Below are positions 1-8,384 of a stretch of DNA of 18,072 nucleotides, one piece after another (position 1 is the stretch's first letter; every line of letters starts with the position of its first letter). The stretch is from Acidilobaceae archaeon UBA158 (GTDB lineage Archaea > Thermoproteota > Thermoprotei_A > Sulfolobales > Acidilobaceae): NCBI GenBank assembly GCA_002506595.1, contig DAXV01000008.1, positions 41,838 through 59,909 of the forward strand. Direction: 5' to 3'. Below the pieces are notes generated by a model. It had not been told where the DNA came from and did not search any database. It was given only the letters and a program-made list of their open reading frames with translations. A program made the translations under genes and the position numbers.

Positions 1-489
1 ACTGCTACAGCAGTGCCTTTATACTTACTCTTTGCTAAGTTCCATCTACTTAATTATATTGGTTTGATATTAGCTTACACGCCTGGAACTTCAATATTTG
101 CAGCATTTATAGCAAAATTGAGCATTGATTCTATTCCTTCCTCTTATGAGGAAATAGCTATGACTGATGGGCTATCGAGATTTGGTGCATTTTTAAGAAT
201 TGTTATGAGGCTTGCCTTACCAGTAGTTGCATTAACCGCTTTGCTTGGATTTACCGGTGCATATTTAGATTTTGCCTTAGCCTATTCTTTTATTCTACCA
301 AATGTAAAGTTATGGACAGCTACAATAGGTCTTTATTATATGGCCGGTTTATTAAATTATGCAAGCGCACCCTCTTATAATCTTTTTGCCGCGGGTGCAG
401 TCATTATGGGTATACCTTTAATGGCTTTATTTATAGTTTCGCAGAGAATGATGACACGTGCATATAGTAATTTGGCAGGGGTAAAGTAA
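1..489 (+). CDS. ABC transporter permease, MalG-like (5' end missing)
   Basis: This is the C-terminal 162 residues of an inner permease subunit of a carbohydrate-type (MalFG/CUT1-like) ABC importer. The reading frame is open to base 1, so the start lies outside the window; the GTG at 13 is only an internal valine. The cytoplasmic EAA loop that docks on the ATPase is visible as EEIAMTDGLSRFGAF followed by ALP. Hydrophobic membrane segments lie on both sides of it, and the protein ends in a short polar tail. The next gene, the ATPase, starts two bases after the stop, so the two are co-transcribed. The substrate cannot be told from this part: the binding protein and partner permease are not in view. 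Family assignment is firm; sugar specificity is inference. Confidence 0.9.
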   Translation, partial: TATAVPLYLLFAKFHLLNYIGLILAYTPGTSIFAAFIAKLSIDSIPSSYEEIAMTDGLSRFGAFLRIVMRLALPVVALTALLGFTGAYLDFALAYSFILPNVKLWTATIGLYYMAGLLNYASAPSYNLFAAGAVIMGIPLMALFIVSQRMMTRAYSNLAGVK

Positions 490-491
490 CA

Positions 492-1583
492 ATGAGCTAC
501 GTTAAATTAGAAGATATTTGGAAAGAATATGAAGTGAAGAAAAAGAAGATACAAGTAATAAAAGGGTTGAATTTAGATGTTGAAAAAGGAGAATTTACAG
601 TAATTTTAGGTCCTTCAGGAGAAGGTAAATCAACCATATTGAGAATTATAGCTGGTTTATTGAAGCAGGATAGAGGTCATGTGTATTTAAGAGGAAAAAT
701 TGTAGATGATTTATCACCAAAAGATAGAAGAATAGCAATGGTTCCTCAAAATTATGCAATATATCCATTTATGTCAGTTTATGATAATATAGCTTTTCCC
801 TTAAAGATAGCTCACGTCCCAAAAAATGAAATTAGAGAAAAAGTGTTAAATGTCGCTAAGATGCTAAGAATAGATGAATTATTAGATAGAAAACCTGGAC
901 AATTAAGCGGAGGCCAGATGCAGAGAGTAGCAATTGCTAGAGCTTTAGTTAAAGAAGCTGATATAATATTAATGGACGAACCTTTATCAAACCTAGACGC
1001 ACAAGTTAGGGTTTTAGCAAGGGAAGAACTAAAGCAGTTACAACGTGAATTAAAACCAACAATAATATATGTCACTCATGATCAAGTTGAAGCATTAAGT
1101 CTTGCGACAAAATTAGCAGTACTCCATAATGGAATAATACAGGCGTTTGGAGATCCGATAAAATTATATAGGGAACCTGATAATGCATGGGTTGCTAAGT
1201 TTTTGGGTAATCCTCCGATGAATGTAATAAAAGCAGAAATCGAAAGTGATACAATTATAATAGATAATGTTAAATTTGATTTACCTGATAGGTACAAAAA
1301 TATTGTTAAAGATAAACAAAAAGTATTAGTTGGCATTAGACCCGAAGATATGATGATAACAGATAATGGATTGCTAGAAGGAGAAATAGAAATGATAGAA
1401 GATTTAGGAGCTTATAGTATTTTACACGCTAAAATAGGTGATGATGTGGTGAGGGTGATAGAAAAATCTATTACAAAAAGAGAAAGAGGTGAAAAGATAA
1501 AAATAAATATCGATGTTAATAAAATGGTTCTTTTCGACATTGAAAATGAAAAGAACTTAGCTTTAATTAATAAAAGCCAATAA
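492..1583 (+). CDS. ABC transporter ATP-binding protein, MalK/GlcV-like
   Basis: This is the ATPase subunit that powers the importer whose permease lies just upstream. All nucleotide-binding motifs are intact: Walker A GPSGEGKST at residues 40-48, Q-loop glutamine at 86, signature LSGGQ at 138-142, Walker B ending in MDEP at 161-164, D-loop SNLD at 166-169 and the switch histidine at 196 (THD). A C-terminal extension of about 125 residues fits the TOBE/OB-fold domain of the CUT1 (MalK, UgpC, GlcV) subfamily, and the 363-residue length is typical. The ATG start follows the permease stop after two bases, indicating translational coupling. It is the last gene of the operon, followed by a T6 run. 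The substrate is unknown; sugars or polyols are likeliest from the subfamily (inference). Confidence 0.93.
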   Translation: MSYVKLEDIWKEYEVKKKKIQVIKGLNLDVEKGEFTVILGPSGEGKSTILRIIAGLLKQDRGHVYLRGKIVDDLSPKDRRIAMVPQNYAIYPFMSVYDNIAFPLKIAHVPKNEIREKVLNVAKMLRIDELLDRKPGQLSGGQMQRVAIARALVKEADIILMDEPLSNLDAQVRVLAREELKQLQRELKPTIIYVTHDQVEALSLATKLAVLHNGIIQAFGDPIKLYREPDNAWVAKFLGNPPMNVIKAEIESDTIIIDNVKFDLPDRYKNIVKDKQKVLVGIRPEDMMITDNGLLEGEIEMIEDLGAYSILHAKIGDDVVRVIEKSITKRERGEKIKINIDVNKMVLFDIENEKNLALINKSQ

Positions 1584-1584
1584 A

Positions 1585-1590
1585 TTTTTT
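1585..1590 (+). terminator. T-run behind the ABC operon
   Basis: A run of six T starts two bases after the ATPase stop codon. Archaeal RNA polymerase can terminate on such runs without a hairpin, and this is the last gene of the operon. The assignment rests on position and composition only. Confidence 0.3.
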
Positions 1591-1746
1591 ACTTAATAAT
1601 TATTAGATTTATTGCATTTATAAAATTTAGTTTTTAATTTGCTTATAAATTTAATTAACTCTAACTTATCATTTATTGTTGAAAATACATGGGGATTTAT
1701 AAAGGTTTTAGTCTTAACAGAGTTTGTAACCTTATATTTCTAATAC

Positions 1747-1767
1747 TTATAAATTTTACTCTGGTGG
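1747..1767 (+). promoter_or_regulatory. TATA-like box and GGTGG ribosome site before the CopG gene
   Basis: CTTATAAATT at 1747-1756 lies 19-28 bases before the ATG, the spacing expected of a promoter giving a leaderless or nearly leaderless mRNA. A second TATA-like stretch (CTTATATTT, 1731-1739) would give a leader of roughly 12 bases that includes the GGTGG at 1763-1767, seven bases before the start. Which box is used cannot be decided from sequence. Confidence 0.35.
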
Positions 1768-1774
1768 TCTATAT

Positions 1775-1987
1775 ATGAAATTAATAACAGTTAAGATGCC
1801 AGATCTATATGTAAAAGGTATTGATGAGTTAGTTAAGGCAGAAAGATATTCTAGCAGAAGTGAAGTTATAAGAATTGCTATAAGAGAATTACTAAAGCGG
1901 GAGTTATGGGGTGATCAGTATAATGCAGAAAGTAATGTTCTTTTTGGCTTAAATCAAATAGGTATTGAAGGTACAAATGAAGATTGA
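1775..1987 (+). CDS. CopG/Arc-type ribbon-helix-helix regulator
   Basis: This 70-residue protein begins with a short beta strand (KLITVKMP) followed by two helices containing LVKAERYSSRSEVIRIAIRELL. That is the ribbon-helix-helix pattern of CopG/MetJ/Arc repressors, which dimerise through the strand and place it in the DNA major groove. The conserved S-x-R-S-E-V-I-R-x-A motif at the start of helix 2 is clear. The remaining 25 residues have no recognisable domain. Start choice is supported by a GGTGG ribosome site seven bases upstream. No toxin gene follows it on the same strand, so an antitoxin role is not supported. It may regulate the upstream ABC operon or itself (inference). Its target is unknown. 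Confidence 0.8.
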   Translation: MKLITVKMPDLYVKGIDELVKAERYSSRSEVIRIAIRELLKRELWGDQYNAESNVLFGLNQIGIEGTNED

Positions 1988-2042
1988 TTTTTTAAATATA
2001 TTAAATATCATGATATAAAACATAAATTTTTAATTTAAAGAA

Positions 2043-2966
2043 TCAATATAATGTAAATCCTATATTTCTAGGTTGAGTTACATAAACTTTTCCATTAATT
2101 CTTAATTCATGTAAAACTGATCTTATAAGATCAGCATCTCCTTCAGCCTCATCTTCACGTGAAATTGTATATAATGTTGGTCCCCAACTTGATTGCGCAA
2201 TAATCATTCTAGACCTCCATAGTTCAGAAGTTATTTTCGATAAATCCTCTCTATAGGATCCACCTTGGATTTTAGAAAAATAAAGTCCAGTTCCTTCTTG
2301 TATCATTCTTAATCCTTCTAACGCATCTTCAATATCTTCTCTAGCAATACCTGATGCCAATCTTAAAAGACCATAAGACATTAATTTCTTTACTCCTTCA
2401 GATGATTCCCAAGGTCTTTTTAATATTGCTTCTTCTTGATTATAATCCAGTCCTTTCTTTAAATCTGGTATCACATAAACAAATCTCCAGTTTTCTGGTA
2501 TATTATGATGTATTAAAGCTCGTGGTTCATTTTTATCTGGTCTGCCAGAATCAGCAACAAATCCACCGTTATAAAAGAGCAGATAACCTGTACCACTAAA
2601 TTTAGCTATATTCATTTGGTTTATTATTTCATTTATATTTATATTTAAATTATATAATTTTTTGAATGCATTGATAATTGCTAATTCTATTTGAGTGCCA
2701 CTTCCTAAACCTATATGCTCTGGAATATATGATAGCACTTTAACTTTATAATCGTTAACTTTTAAAATCTTAGAAATCTTTGCTACTTTTTCCCTAATAA
2801 AATCAGGTCCAATAACTTCATTTTCACCATAAGAAAATTCAGCAATAAAAGATGGATCCTTAATATAAAATCCTGCAGATCCCCAATTAACATTCCATTC
2901 ATTACCTGCATAATAAAAGCCAGCATGTAATCTACTCCCTGTTTCTACAAAGACTTTTTCGGACAT
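2043..2966 (-). CDS. Beta-ribofuranosylaminobenzene 5'-phosphate (beta-RFAP) synthase
   Basis: This 307-residue protein of the GHMP-kinase fold matches archaeal beta-RFAP synthases. These condense PRPP with 4-aminobenzoate (or a hydroxylated derivative), releasing CO2 and pyrophosphate, as the first committed step to methanopterin-type C1 carriers. Visible signatures are the N-terminal TGSRLHAGF (residues 9-17), the GHMP phosphate-binding motif PEHIGLGSGTQ (82-92) and SGTGYLLFYNGGFVADSG further on. Length is normal for the family. ATG is preceded by AGGTAG-type ribosome sequence. It stands alone on the minus strand, convergent with the CopG gene. In a crenarchaeon it would serve synthesis of a modified tetrahydromethanopterin-like pterin rather than methanogenesis (established for related Sulfolobales, inferred here). 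Confidence 0.87.
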   Translation of the reverse strand: MSEKVFVETGSRLHAGFYYAGNEWNVNWGSAGFYIKDPSFIAEFSYGENEVIGPDFIREKVAKISKILKVNDYKVKVLSYIPEHIGLGSGTQIELAIINAFKKLYNLNININEIINQMNIAKFSGTGYLLFYNGGFVADSGRPDKNEPRALIHHNIPENWRFVYVIPDLKKGLDYNQEEAILKRPWESSEGVKKLMSYGLLRLASGIAREDIEDALEGLRMIQEGTGLYFSKIQGGSYREDLSKITSELWRSRMIIAQSSWGPTLYTISREDEAEGDADLIRSVLHELRINGKVYVTQPRNIGFTLY

Positions 2967-3147
2967 ACCTTTCTACCTTTATGTTTTTAATATAAAAAGG
3001 GCTTATTTATTTTTATAAGTAAAATTTGTAAAATATAATTCAAAAGCGTTATTAGATTATAAAAGAAGATTATTATGATAGATTGAATTTAATGTTTTTG
3101 ATTTATAAGATGCTTAAATAAATCTATAGAAAATAAAAATTTTATAA

Positions 3148-3750
3148 TTATGTTGAAAATTTTGGAGCCATGAATTTTCTATTTAATAAAAAGCTTAGTA
3201 AGCTAATGATTGTAATTAAAACTTGGCTAAATAATAATGGTAAGTTATCGGATAAATAAACATTTATCGTTTCTAAAAAAGATACCAAGAATAAAGGTAA
3301 TTGTATCGAGCTATAAGATATTAAGGTTGCAAATCCAATGGATATTCCTAATAAGAACAGGTTTAAGAGCCATTGGTATATATTAATTTCAGATGATAAA
3401 AGAATTATTAATGAAGTTATAATCAAAGCGAGAGATATAAAAAATCTGAAAAACTTGAATGTCTCATTTAATATATATCTATTTGATTGTTTTTTTATAA
3501 AAATTTCCATATCTAATAAAATATTATTTGCATTTATAATATCATTGTTTTTTACAGAATCAAGAAAACCTAGACTTTTCTTTTCTATAATCTCGTCGTC
3601 ATTTAAAGCTTCATTATTGCAGTATTTGCCAAGAACATTTAATATATTATTTAATCTGTTCTTTATGTAATCCCATTCGCTACCTTTTTCATTAATTAAT
3701 GCATTAGCAAAATATAAATTTTGCAGCTTATCAATGCAACCTCTCTTCAT
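3148..3750 (-). CDS. Unrecognised membrane protein with cytosolic-looking N-terminal half
   Basis: I do not recognise this 200-residue protein. Residues 1-98 are polar and probably helical, with several asparagines, acidic stretches and two cysteines (C5, C44). Residues 99-190 contain three to four hydrophobic segments (about 99-119, 125-146, 147-160 and 168-190), ending in a basic tail (NRKFMAPK). There is no signal peptide, so the N-terminal half is likely cytosolic. The ATG at 3748-3750 is preceded by GGTG five bases away, which supports both the start and the gene being real. It sits alone between the Lhr-type helicase and beta-RFAP synthase. The layout (helical soluble part plus membrane part) resembles many small archaeal membrane proteins of unknown role; no function is assigned. 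Confidence 0.65.
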   Translation of the reverse strand: MKRGCIDKLQNLYFANALINEKGSEWDYIKNRLNNILNVLGKYCNNEALNDDEIIEKKSLGFLDSVKNNDIINANNILLDMEIFIKKQSNRYILNETFKFFRFFISLALIITSLIILLSSEINIYQWLLNLFLLGISIGFATLISYSSIQLPLFLVSFLETINVYLSDNLPLLFSQVLITIISLLSFLLNRKFMAPKFST

Positions 3751-3842
3751 TCTAGCACCAATTATTATGTTTTAATTAAAATTATTTAATTCTTATGAAA
3801 AGTTAATCTTATTCTTTTATTAAAATTAATATATAATTAAAA

Positions 3843-6677
3843 TTAGAAAAATCTTCTAATTTGTTTTTTCTCTATATATGTGGCAGCATTTAAAATTAAA
3901 GGTTTTAGACTTTTTATATTTACGAAATAATGCAATATGTTGCTGTCTTCTCTTGTGCCATATTCATAAGCGGAAGTAATCCTTAATTCATAAATTTCTT
4001 CAGGTAAAAGCTTTTCTAAATCTTCCCATCTTTCCATTAAGAACTTTGGTGTTATTATATATTCTTTTGGTTTTGATTGTGGAGAAATTCTTATATGCAC
4101 TCTTAAAGGTTCATCAGATTTTTTGGGATTGAAATAAACTTTGAACTCATCTGATTCCATTATATTATTTAAAGATTTTAATAATGTCCATCTATAATCA
4201 TCTTCATCTACATCTAAAAACCTAACAACTCTCATATCATTGTATTCAGGTTTTCTCATATCTTTAAGTTTATTTTCAATTGTTTTTTCTGCTAATTCTA
4301 GTATATCGGCAATTTCAAATATAGTTAAACTATTATTTTCTAATAATCTACCTATTTTTATTGTTAAGTCTTGAATCCAAGGTCTAACAGCAGGTAGCTC
4401 TAAAATACCTTCAGCTAAAGGTGATGGATTTCCATTATTTAAGTTTACAATTTTTATTTCATTTGAGTTTAATTTCTTTAAAAATGTTTTTGTCCCCTCT
4501 ATATCTAGATATTCATTTATTACCTGTCTTTTTGCTTCTTCGATTAAAAATTGGTCTTTTTCTTCATCAATTGATCCTATCTTGCCTAAATGTAATTGAA
4601 TTTCTCTTAAAGTTTGATATAGATATGGGCTTTTATTTAATGCTTCATTAAGCTCTTCATATAAGTTTTCAGGATTAATCATTTTAATTAACTCAAAAGG
4701 ATTCTGTTTTCCAATATAAATGCTAAATCCATAAAATGATGGTCTATAGTAAACATTTAATCCTTCTATCTTTGATGCCTTATTTATTAAGATGAGTGCA
4801 ATAGCCTCTGCTACTCCACTACCTATTGGATAAATAAAGATATGCTCTCCATTATGTTGCTCATAAATAATCTTATTTTCATCAATAGTTACTTTATTGT
4901 TAACATAGTTTTCTCTTATTTTTAATAATTCAGCTAGGCCGTTTTTATCAATAGTAATATCATTAGGAATTTCTCCCATGATAACTTTAGCAAATTGCTT
5001 TGATATAGCTTGGTTTCTTTTAGTTCCCTCCCCTTTCCACAATGGTATTTCTGCAATTCCAGAAGAAGGAATTACATCAATCCTTCCATTCATATCATCA
5101 ATTCTCTTTATTTCCCATGATCCACCTGCTAGCCTTATCACATCTCCTATTCTTAAATTTCTATAAACATAAATTGAATCAACATAGCCTATAGTATCAT
5201 CTCCATTTTTAACTACAAAAACATCTTTTTCAGGTATTGTAGTAAAGAATTCAGCGAAGCTTCTTGACCACCATGCCTTCATTTGATCTTTAGATTTGAA
5301 TTTCCATATCTTGTAAAATGTGTTTCCAGGAGATATTATATTATCTTCATTTTTGATGACTCCATTTTGTTGCATATATTTTATTAGTTCATTGAATTGT
5401 TCATTATTCATGTTAAATATAGGTGATTGAGAAAATATGTCATAAATTAAGTTAGAATCTGTAGGTCCATCACCTAAAGTGAAACCCAAGATCTCTTTTG
5501 CAACAACATCAATAGGTGCTTCATCAATTATATCATTTTCAACAAAACTTTGCTTTGCAAGGCTTGCCTCAGAAATTGCTTCAGCAAAATCTATAGGTCC
5601 AATTGATATTATATCTCCTATTGACAGTCCTCCCGATTTATGTCCACTTCTTCCAACTCTTTGTATTAAATTTGAAACTTTTCCAGGGGATCTAATTTGA
5701 ATTACCTTTTTAACTGATCCTACATCAATTCCCAATTCCAATGTCTTTGTGCAAACTATTGCTGAAAGTTCTCCTTGTTTTAATCTATTTTCTGCTTCTT
5801 CTCTCAATTGAGCTGAAACGCTAGAATGGTGAACAAATATATCTTTTGCACCTATCGTTTCCAAAGAGTGTTTAACCCTTTCTGCCACATATCTGCTATT
5901 AACAAAAACTAAACTAGGCTTTTCGATAGTTTGTGTTAATGTTTTTGCTACATTGAGCCATGGATCTTCGTTATCTTCGTTTATATATTTTACTTCAAAC
6001 TTGTATTCCTTAGAAAAGTCAACTGATATGACTTGTTTTTCTCTTTTGCTGCTTCCGCTTAATAGATCTAAGGCTTTTTTAGGGGATCCTATTGTTGCTG
6101 ATAAGCCAATTCTTTGAAAATCATAATTTGATATATATTTTAGCCTCTCAAGTAATAGTAAAAGCTGAACCCCTCTTTTCGAGCTTAATAATTCATGAAG
6201 TTCGTCTATAATTACATATTTTACATTTTTGTAAAACTGCCTAAATTTTGGTGCCCAATCTAAATCTATTTCTAAGCTTTCTGGTGTTGTTATTAAAATA
6301 TTGGGGACTTGTTTAACTCTTTTTGTTCTTTCGCTTGCTGGTGTATCACCATGTTTTTTCGATACCTTAAAACCTAATTTTTCAGCCCACCATGATATTC
6401 TCTTATGTATATCATTTATTAGTGCTTTCATGGGAGTTATATATAATACATCTACTGGATTTGGATTATTATTTAATAGCATAGATAAAACAGGTAATAA
6501 TGCTGCTTCTGTTTTGCCTTCCCCAGTCGGAGCCATTATTAAAACATTATGCCCTGATAATATGTAAGGTATTGACAACTCTTGTATATCGGTAAGTTTA
6601 TTCCAACCTCTCTCATCTATCAATTTTCTAATATTCGGATGCAATCTATTTTCTATAGGTTGTTGAATTTCTTCCAT
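3843..6677 (-). CDS. Lhr-type superfamily 2 helicase (aLhr2-like)
   Basis: This 944-residue ATP-dependent helicase belongs to the archaeal large helicase-related group, linked in other archaea to DNA repair and remodelling of RNA/DNA hybrids or branched DNA. Motifs run in order: Q-motif region around FxKLTDIQ-like residues 25-35, Walker A APTGEGKT (49-56), motif Ib TPESLE (131-136), motif II DELH (158-161), motif III SAT (193-195), motif IV LVFVNSR (256-262), motif V TLELGIDVGSV (312-322) and motif VI QRVGRSGH (339-346). The remaining 600 residues fit the winged-helix, beta-barrel and C-terminal (DEAD-associated) domains of Lhr core proteins. The length fits the aLhr group. ATG is preceded by GGTAGATG. 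It is divergent from the Pus10-like gene, and the two share a 183-base upstream region. Confidence 0.9.
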   Translation of the reverse strand: MEEIQQPIENRLHPNIRKLIDERGWNKLTDIQELSIPYILSGHNVLIMAPTGEGKTEAALLPVLSMLLNNNPNPVDVLYITPMKALINDIHKRISWWAEKLGFKVSKKHGDTPASERTKRVKQVPNILITTPESLEIDLDWAPKFRQFYKNVKYVIIDELHELLSSKRGVQLLLLLERLKYISNYDFQRIGLSATIGSPKKALDLLSGSSKREKQVISVDFSKEYKFEVKYINEDNEDPWLNVAKTLTQTIEKPSLVFVNSRYVAERVKHSLETIGAKDIFVHHSSVSAQLREEAENRLKQGELSAIVCTKTLELGIDVGSVKKVIQIRSPGKVSNLIQRVGRSGHKSGGLSIGDIISIGPIDFAEAISEASLAKQSFVENDIIDEAPIDVVAKEILGFTLGDGPTDSNLIYDIFSQSPIFNMNNEQFNELIKYMQQNGVIKNEDNIISPGNTFYKIWKFKSKDQMKAWWSRSFAEFFTTIPEKDVFVVKNGDDTIGYVDSIYVYRNLRIGDVIRLAGGSWEIKRIDDMNGRIDVIPSSGIAEIPLWKGEGTKRNQAISKQFAKVIMGEIPNDITIDKNGLAELLKIRENYVNNKVTIDENKIIYEQHNGEHIFIYPIGSGVAEAIALILINKASKIEGLNVYYRPSFYGFSIYIGKQNPFELIKMINPENLYEELNEALNKSPYLYQTLREIQLHLGKIGSIDEEKDQFLIEEAKRQVINEYLDIEGTKTFLKKLNSNEIKIVNLNNGNPSPLAEGILELPAVRPWIQDLTIKIGRLLENNSLTIFEIADILELAEKTIENKLKDMRKPEYNDMRVVRFLDVDEDDYRWTLLKSLNNIMESDEFKVYFNPKKSDEPLRVHIRISPQSKPKEYIITPKFLMERWEDLEKLLPEEIYELRITSAYEYGTREDSNILHYFVNIKSLKPLILNAATYIEKKQIRRFF

Positions 6678-6846
6678 TTTGCATCTACCATTCTACAGCT
6701 AGCCACATCTGCTTAACCTAAAAAAAGTTAGCAGTCAGTTCTTATTAACTCTCCGTTTCTCTACTGCAAAATTTATCTTAAAATTAAAAAAGTTTGTAAA
6801 AGCTAAATAACATGCTTGGTAATAGAGAAGCATGGCTTAAAACCAA

Positions 6847-6852
6847 AGGTGA
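6847..6852 (+). promoter_or_regulatory. Ribosome site that fixes the Pus10-like start
   Basis: AGGTGA at 6847-6852 complements the 3' end of archaeal 16S rRNA and stands eight bases before ATG 6861. The longest frame would begin 15 codons upstream at TTG 6816, which has no such site, and the AGGTGA would then lie inside the coding region. I therefore take ATG 6861 as the start. Confidence 0.7.
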
Positions 6853-6860
6853 AGTCATTT

Positions 6861-8081
6861 ATGTCAAATGATAATAATCAAGATAGTGAAATAACAATTA
6901 CAGCGATGAATCTACTCAAAAACTATCCATTATGCGATAGATGCTTAGGAAGGCAGTTTGCAAAATTGGGTATAGGATATTCAAATGCAGATAGAGGAAA
7001 ATCAATAAAAATGGTTTTATTGATGGATATACATGAAAAAATTAGAAATGAAACCATAGAAAAAGAGAAAGTTGATGATATATTAATTAATATGGGTCCA
7101 ATATCATATAATTTTTACAGAAGTCTTTTTGGAAAAGAACCTACATATAAAAACTGTTATTTATGCGGAGATATTTTAGATAAATTTATTAATGATGCGT
7201 CTGAAAAAATTTTAAATAAAATGAAGCAAGATAACATTAAGAAATTTTTAATAGGCGTAAAAGTTAATCAAAACATTATATCAAAGGAAGAAAATTTAAA
7301 ATCAACTTTTAAAATATCATATGGGGAATCAATAAAAAATGAATTGAAAAGAGAAATAGGTAAAAGAATTCAGCAATTAAATCAAGAAAGTAAGGCAGAT
7401 TTTTATTCTCCTGAAGCGATATATGAAGTTTCATTTCCATATTTAGATTTAAGAGAACAAATTGTGTCTTTGCTAGTATATGGAAAATATAAGAAAATAA
7501 AAAGAGGGATTAGCATAATTGGGCCTAGAAGTAAAAATAGCATATTAGAAGATGTAATTAAATCATTTAATGCAGAAGAAGTTGTAGTTCATGTGCCAGA
7601 TAGAGATGAATCTGAATTTAGAACTTTAGGCAAGGGTTCTTCTATTATTTTTGAAATAAAAAGGAGTAAAAAAGAAACCATAGATATTAGCATGATTGAA
7701 GGACATTCTTCCATTATAAATGTTAATAAAATAGAAAGAAAGAGGGGCCAACTCAATAGTTTGTTTAATAAAAACTATCCAAAAATTTACAGAGTATTAA
7801 TTTTGTGCGAAGATAAAATAGAAGATGAAAGTATTGAGAAACTAAATAACACAAATAACATATCTATTCAGCAAAAAATAAATAGAAGAGATATAAAAGG
7901 GGTTGTTAGAGAAATAAAATGTTATAAGATTACTAATAATATTATCGAATGTCTTATTTCTTTAGATCAAAAATTATATATAAAAGAATTTATAAATGGA
8001 AACAAAACTAGCCCAAATATTTCAAGTATTTTAGAAAAAAGCTGCGATGTTATTGATGCTGATCTTTTAAGTTTTGACTAA
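6861..8081 (+). CDS. Pus10-like tRNA pseudouridine synthase, diverged catalytic motif
   Basis: This 406-residue protein aligns along its length with archaeal/eukaryotic Pus10, which makes pseudouridine 54/55 in the tRNA T-loop. The N-terminal part has two Cys pairs (CDRC 25-28 and CYLC 99-102) of the zinc-binding domain, then a THUMP-like region. The segment FPYLDLREQIVSLLVYGKY (192-210) and the following KRG leads into the catalytic domain, and YIKEFING (373-380) is the C-terminal family motif. The oddity is the catalytic loop. Where Pus10 has GRED-x-D-V-R-x-LG, this protein reads DRDESEFRTLG (247-257), so an ungapped alignment puts glutamate 250 where the catalytic aspartate should be. The GDFGRTKP-like loop is also shortened, to GNKTSP. 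It may be inactive, altered in specificity, or use Asp249. The long frame starts at TTG 6816; ATG 6861 is preferred. Confidence 0.75.
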   Translation: MSNDNNQDSEITITAMNLLKNYPLCDRCLGRQFAKLGIGYSNADRGKSIKMVLLMDIHEKIRNETIEKEKVDDILINMGPISYNFYRSLFGKEPTYKNCYLCGDILDKFINDASEKILNKMKQDNIKKFLIGVKVNQNIISKEENLKSTFKISYGESIKNELKREIGKRIQQLNQESKADFYSPEAIYEVSFPYLDLREQIVSLLVYGKYKKIKRGISIIGPRSKNSILEDVIKSFNAEEVVVHVPDRDESEFRTLGKGSSIIFEIKRSKKETIDISMIEGHSSIINVNKIERKRGQLNSLFNKNYPKIYRVLILCEDKIEDESIEKLNNTNNISIQQKINRRDIKGVVREIKCYKITNNIIECLISLDQKLYIKEFINGNKTSPNISSILEKSCDVIDADLLSFD

Positions 8082-8220
8082 ATAAAGGCAAGCTTCGTCC
8101 CTAGAAGGGGCTAGGTAAAATTTTAAAGGTCTGAATGCTTAATTATTTCACAATTAAAATGTGCGAGGAAGTCAAAAAATGGGCATATAAAAAGAGGATT
8201 ATTTAAGTGTCCAACATTAA

Positions 8221-8384
8221 TGTAACTACATAACCCCAAGTCTTTATGAACCAAGAGTGAGGGTCTCTTTGTAGATAAGGGTAATTGTGTTGAAGACCAA
8301 CCTCTGGTCTACTTGATAAATGGAGCGGAAGAGGTAAAACCTACTAGCTATGAAGTGATAAAAGTGAAGGCTGTAAATTGTTAA
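8221..8384 (+). pseudogene. Remnant of a TnpB C-terminal tail, frameshifted
   Basis: An open stretch at 8250-8384 encodes a tail containing DKGNCVEDQPLVYLINGAEE and ending in SYEVIKVKAVNC before TAA. An overlapping frame from 8221 reads TPSLYEPRVRVSL and then stops. Joined by a frameshift near 8255-8275, the two resemble the variable proline- and charge-rich C-terminal tails of archaeal TnpB (OrfB) proteins that run into the element's right-end hairpin. There is no start codon with a ribosome site, and none of the catalytic RuvC or zinc-finger residues are present. An alternative is that the open frame is fortuitous within a structured RNA. Confidence 0.45.
8294..8310 (+). repeat. Perfect 6-bp inverted repeat inside the element relic
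   Basis: AGACCA (8294-8299) and TGGTCT (8305-8310) are exact reverse complements around a five-base loop ACCTC. A smaller hairpin AGGT-AAA-ACCT follows at 8332-8342. Together with the right-end hairpin they suggest that the RNA of this region folds. Confidence 0.5.

Noticed and set aside
812..1336. Two minus-strand open frames inside the ABC ATPase gene
   Set aside because: They are antisense shadows of a gene with all catalytic motifs intact and have no recognisable protein features.
1775..1987. CopG-type gene as the antitoxin of a toxin-antitoxin pair
   Set aside because: No same-strand partner follows; the next gene is a convergent biosynthetic enzyme.
6721..6737. CTAA-(N6)-TTAG inverted repeat between the helicase and Pus10-like genes as an operator
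   Set aside because: The arms are only four bases and AT-rich, so it is likely to occur by chance.
6816..6860. Longer Pus10-like start at TTG 6816
   Set aside because: No ribosome site precedes it, the extra 15 residues carry no family motif, and a good AGGTGA site sits before ATG 6861.
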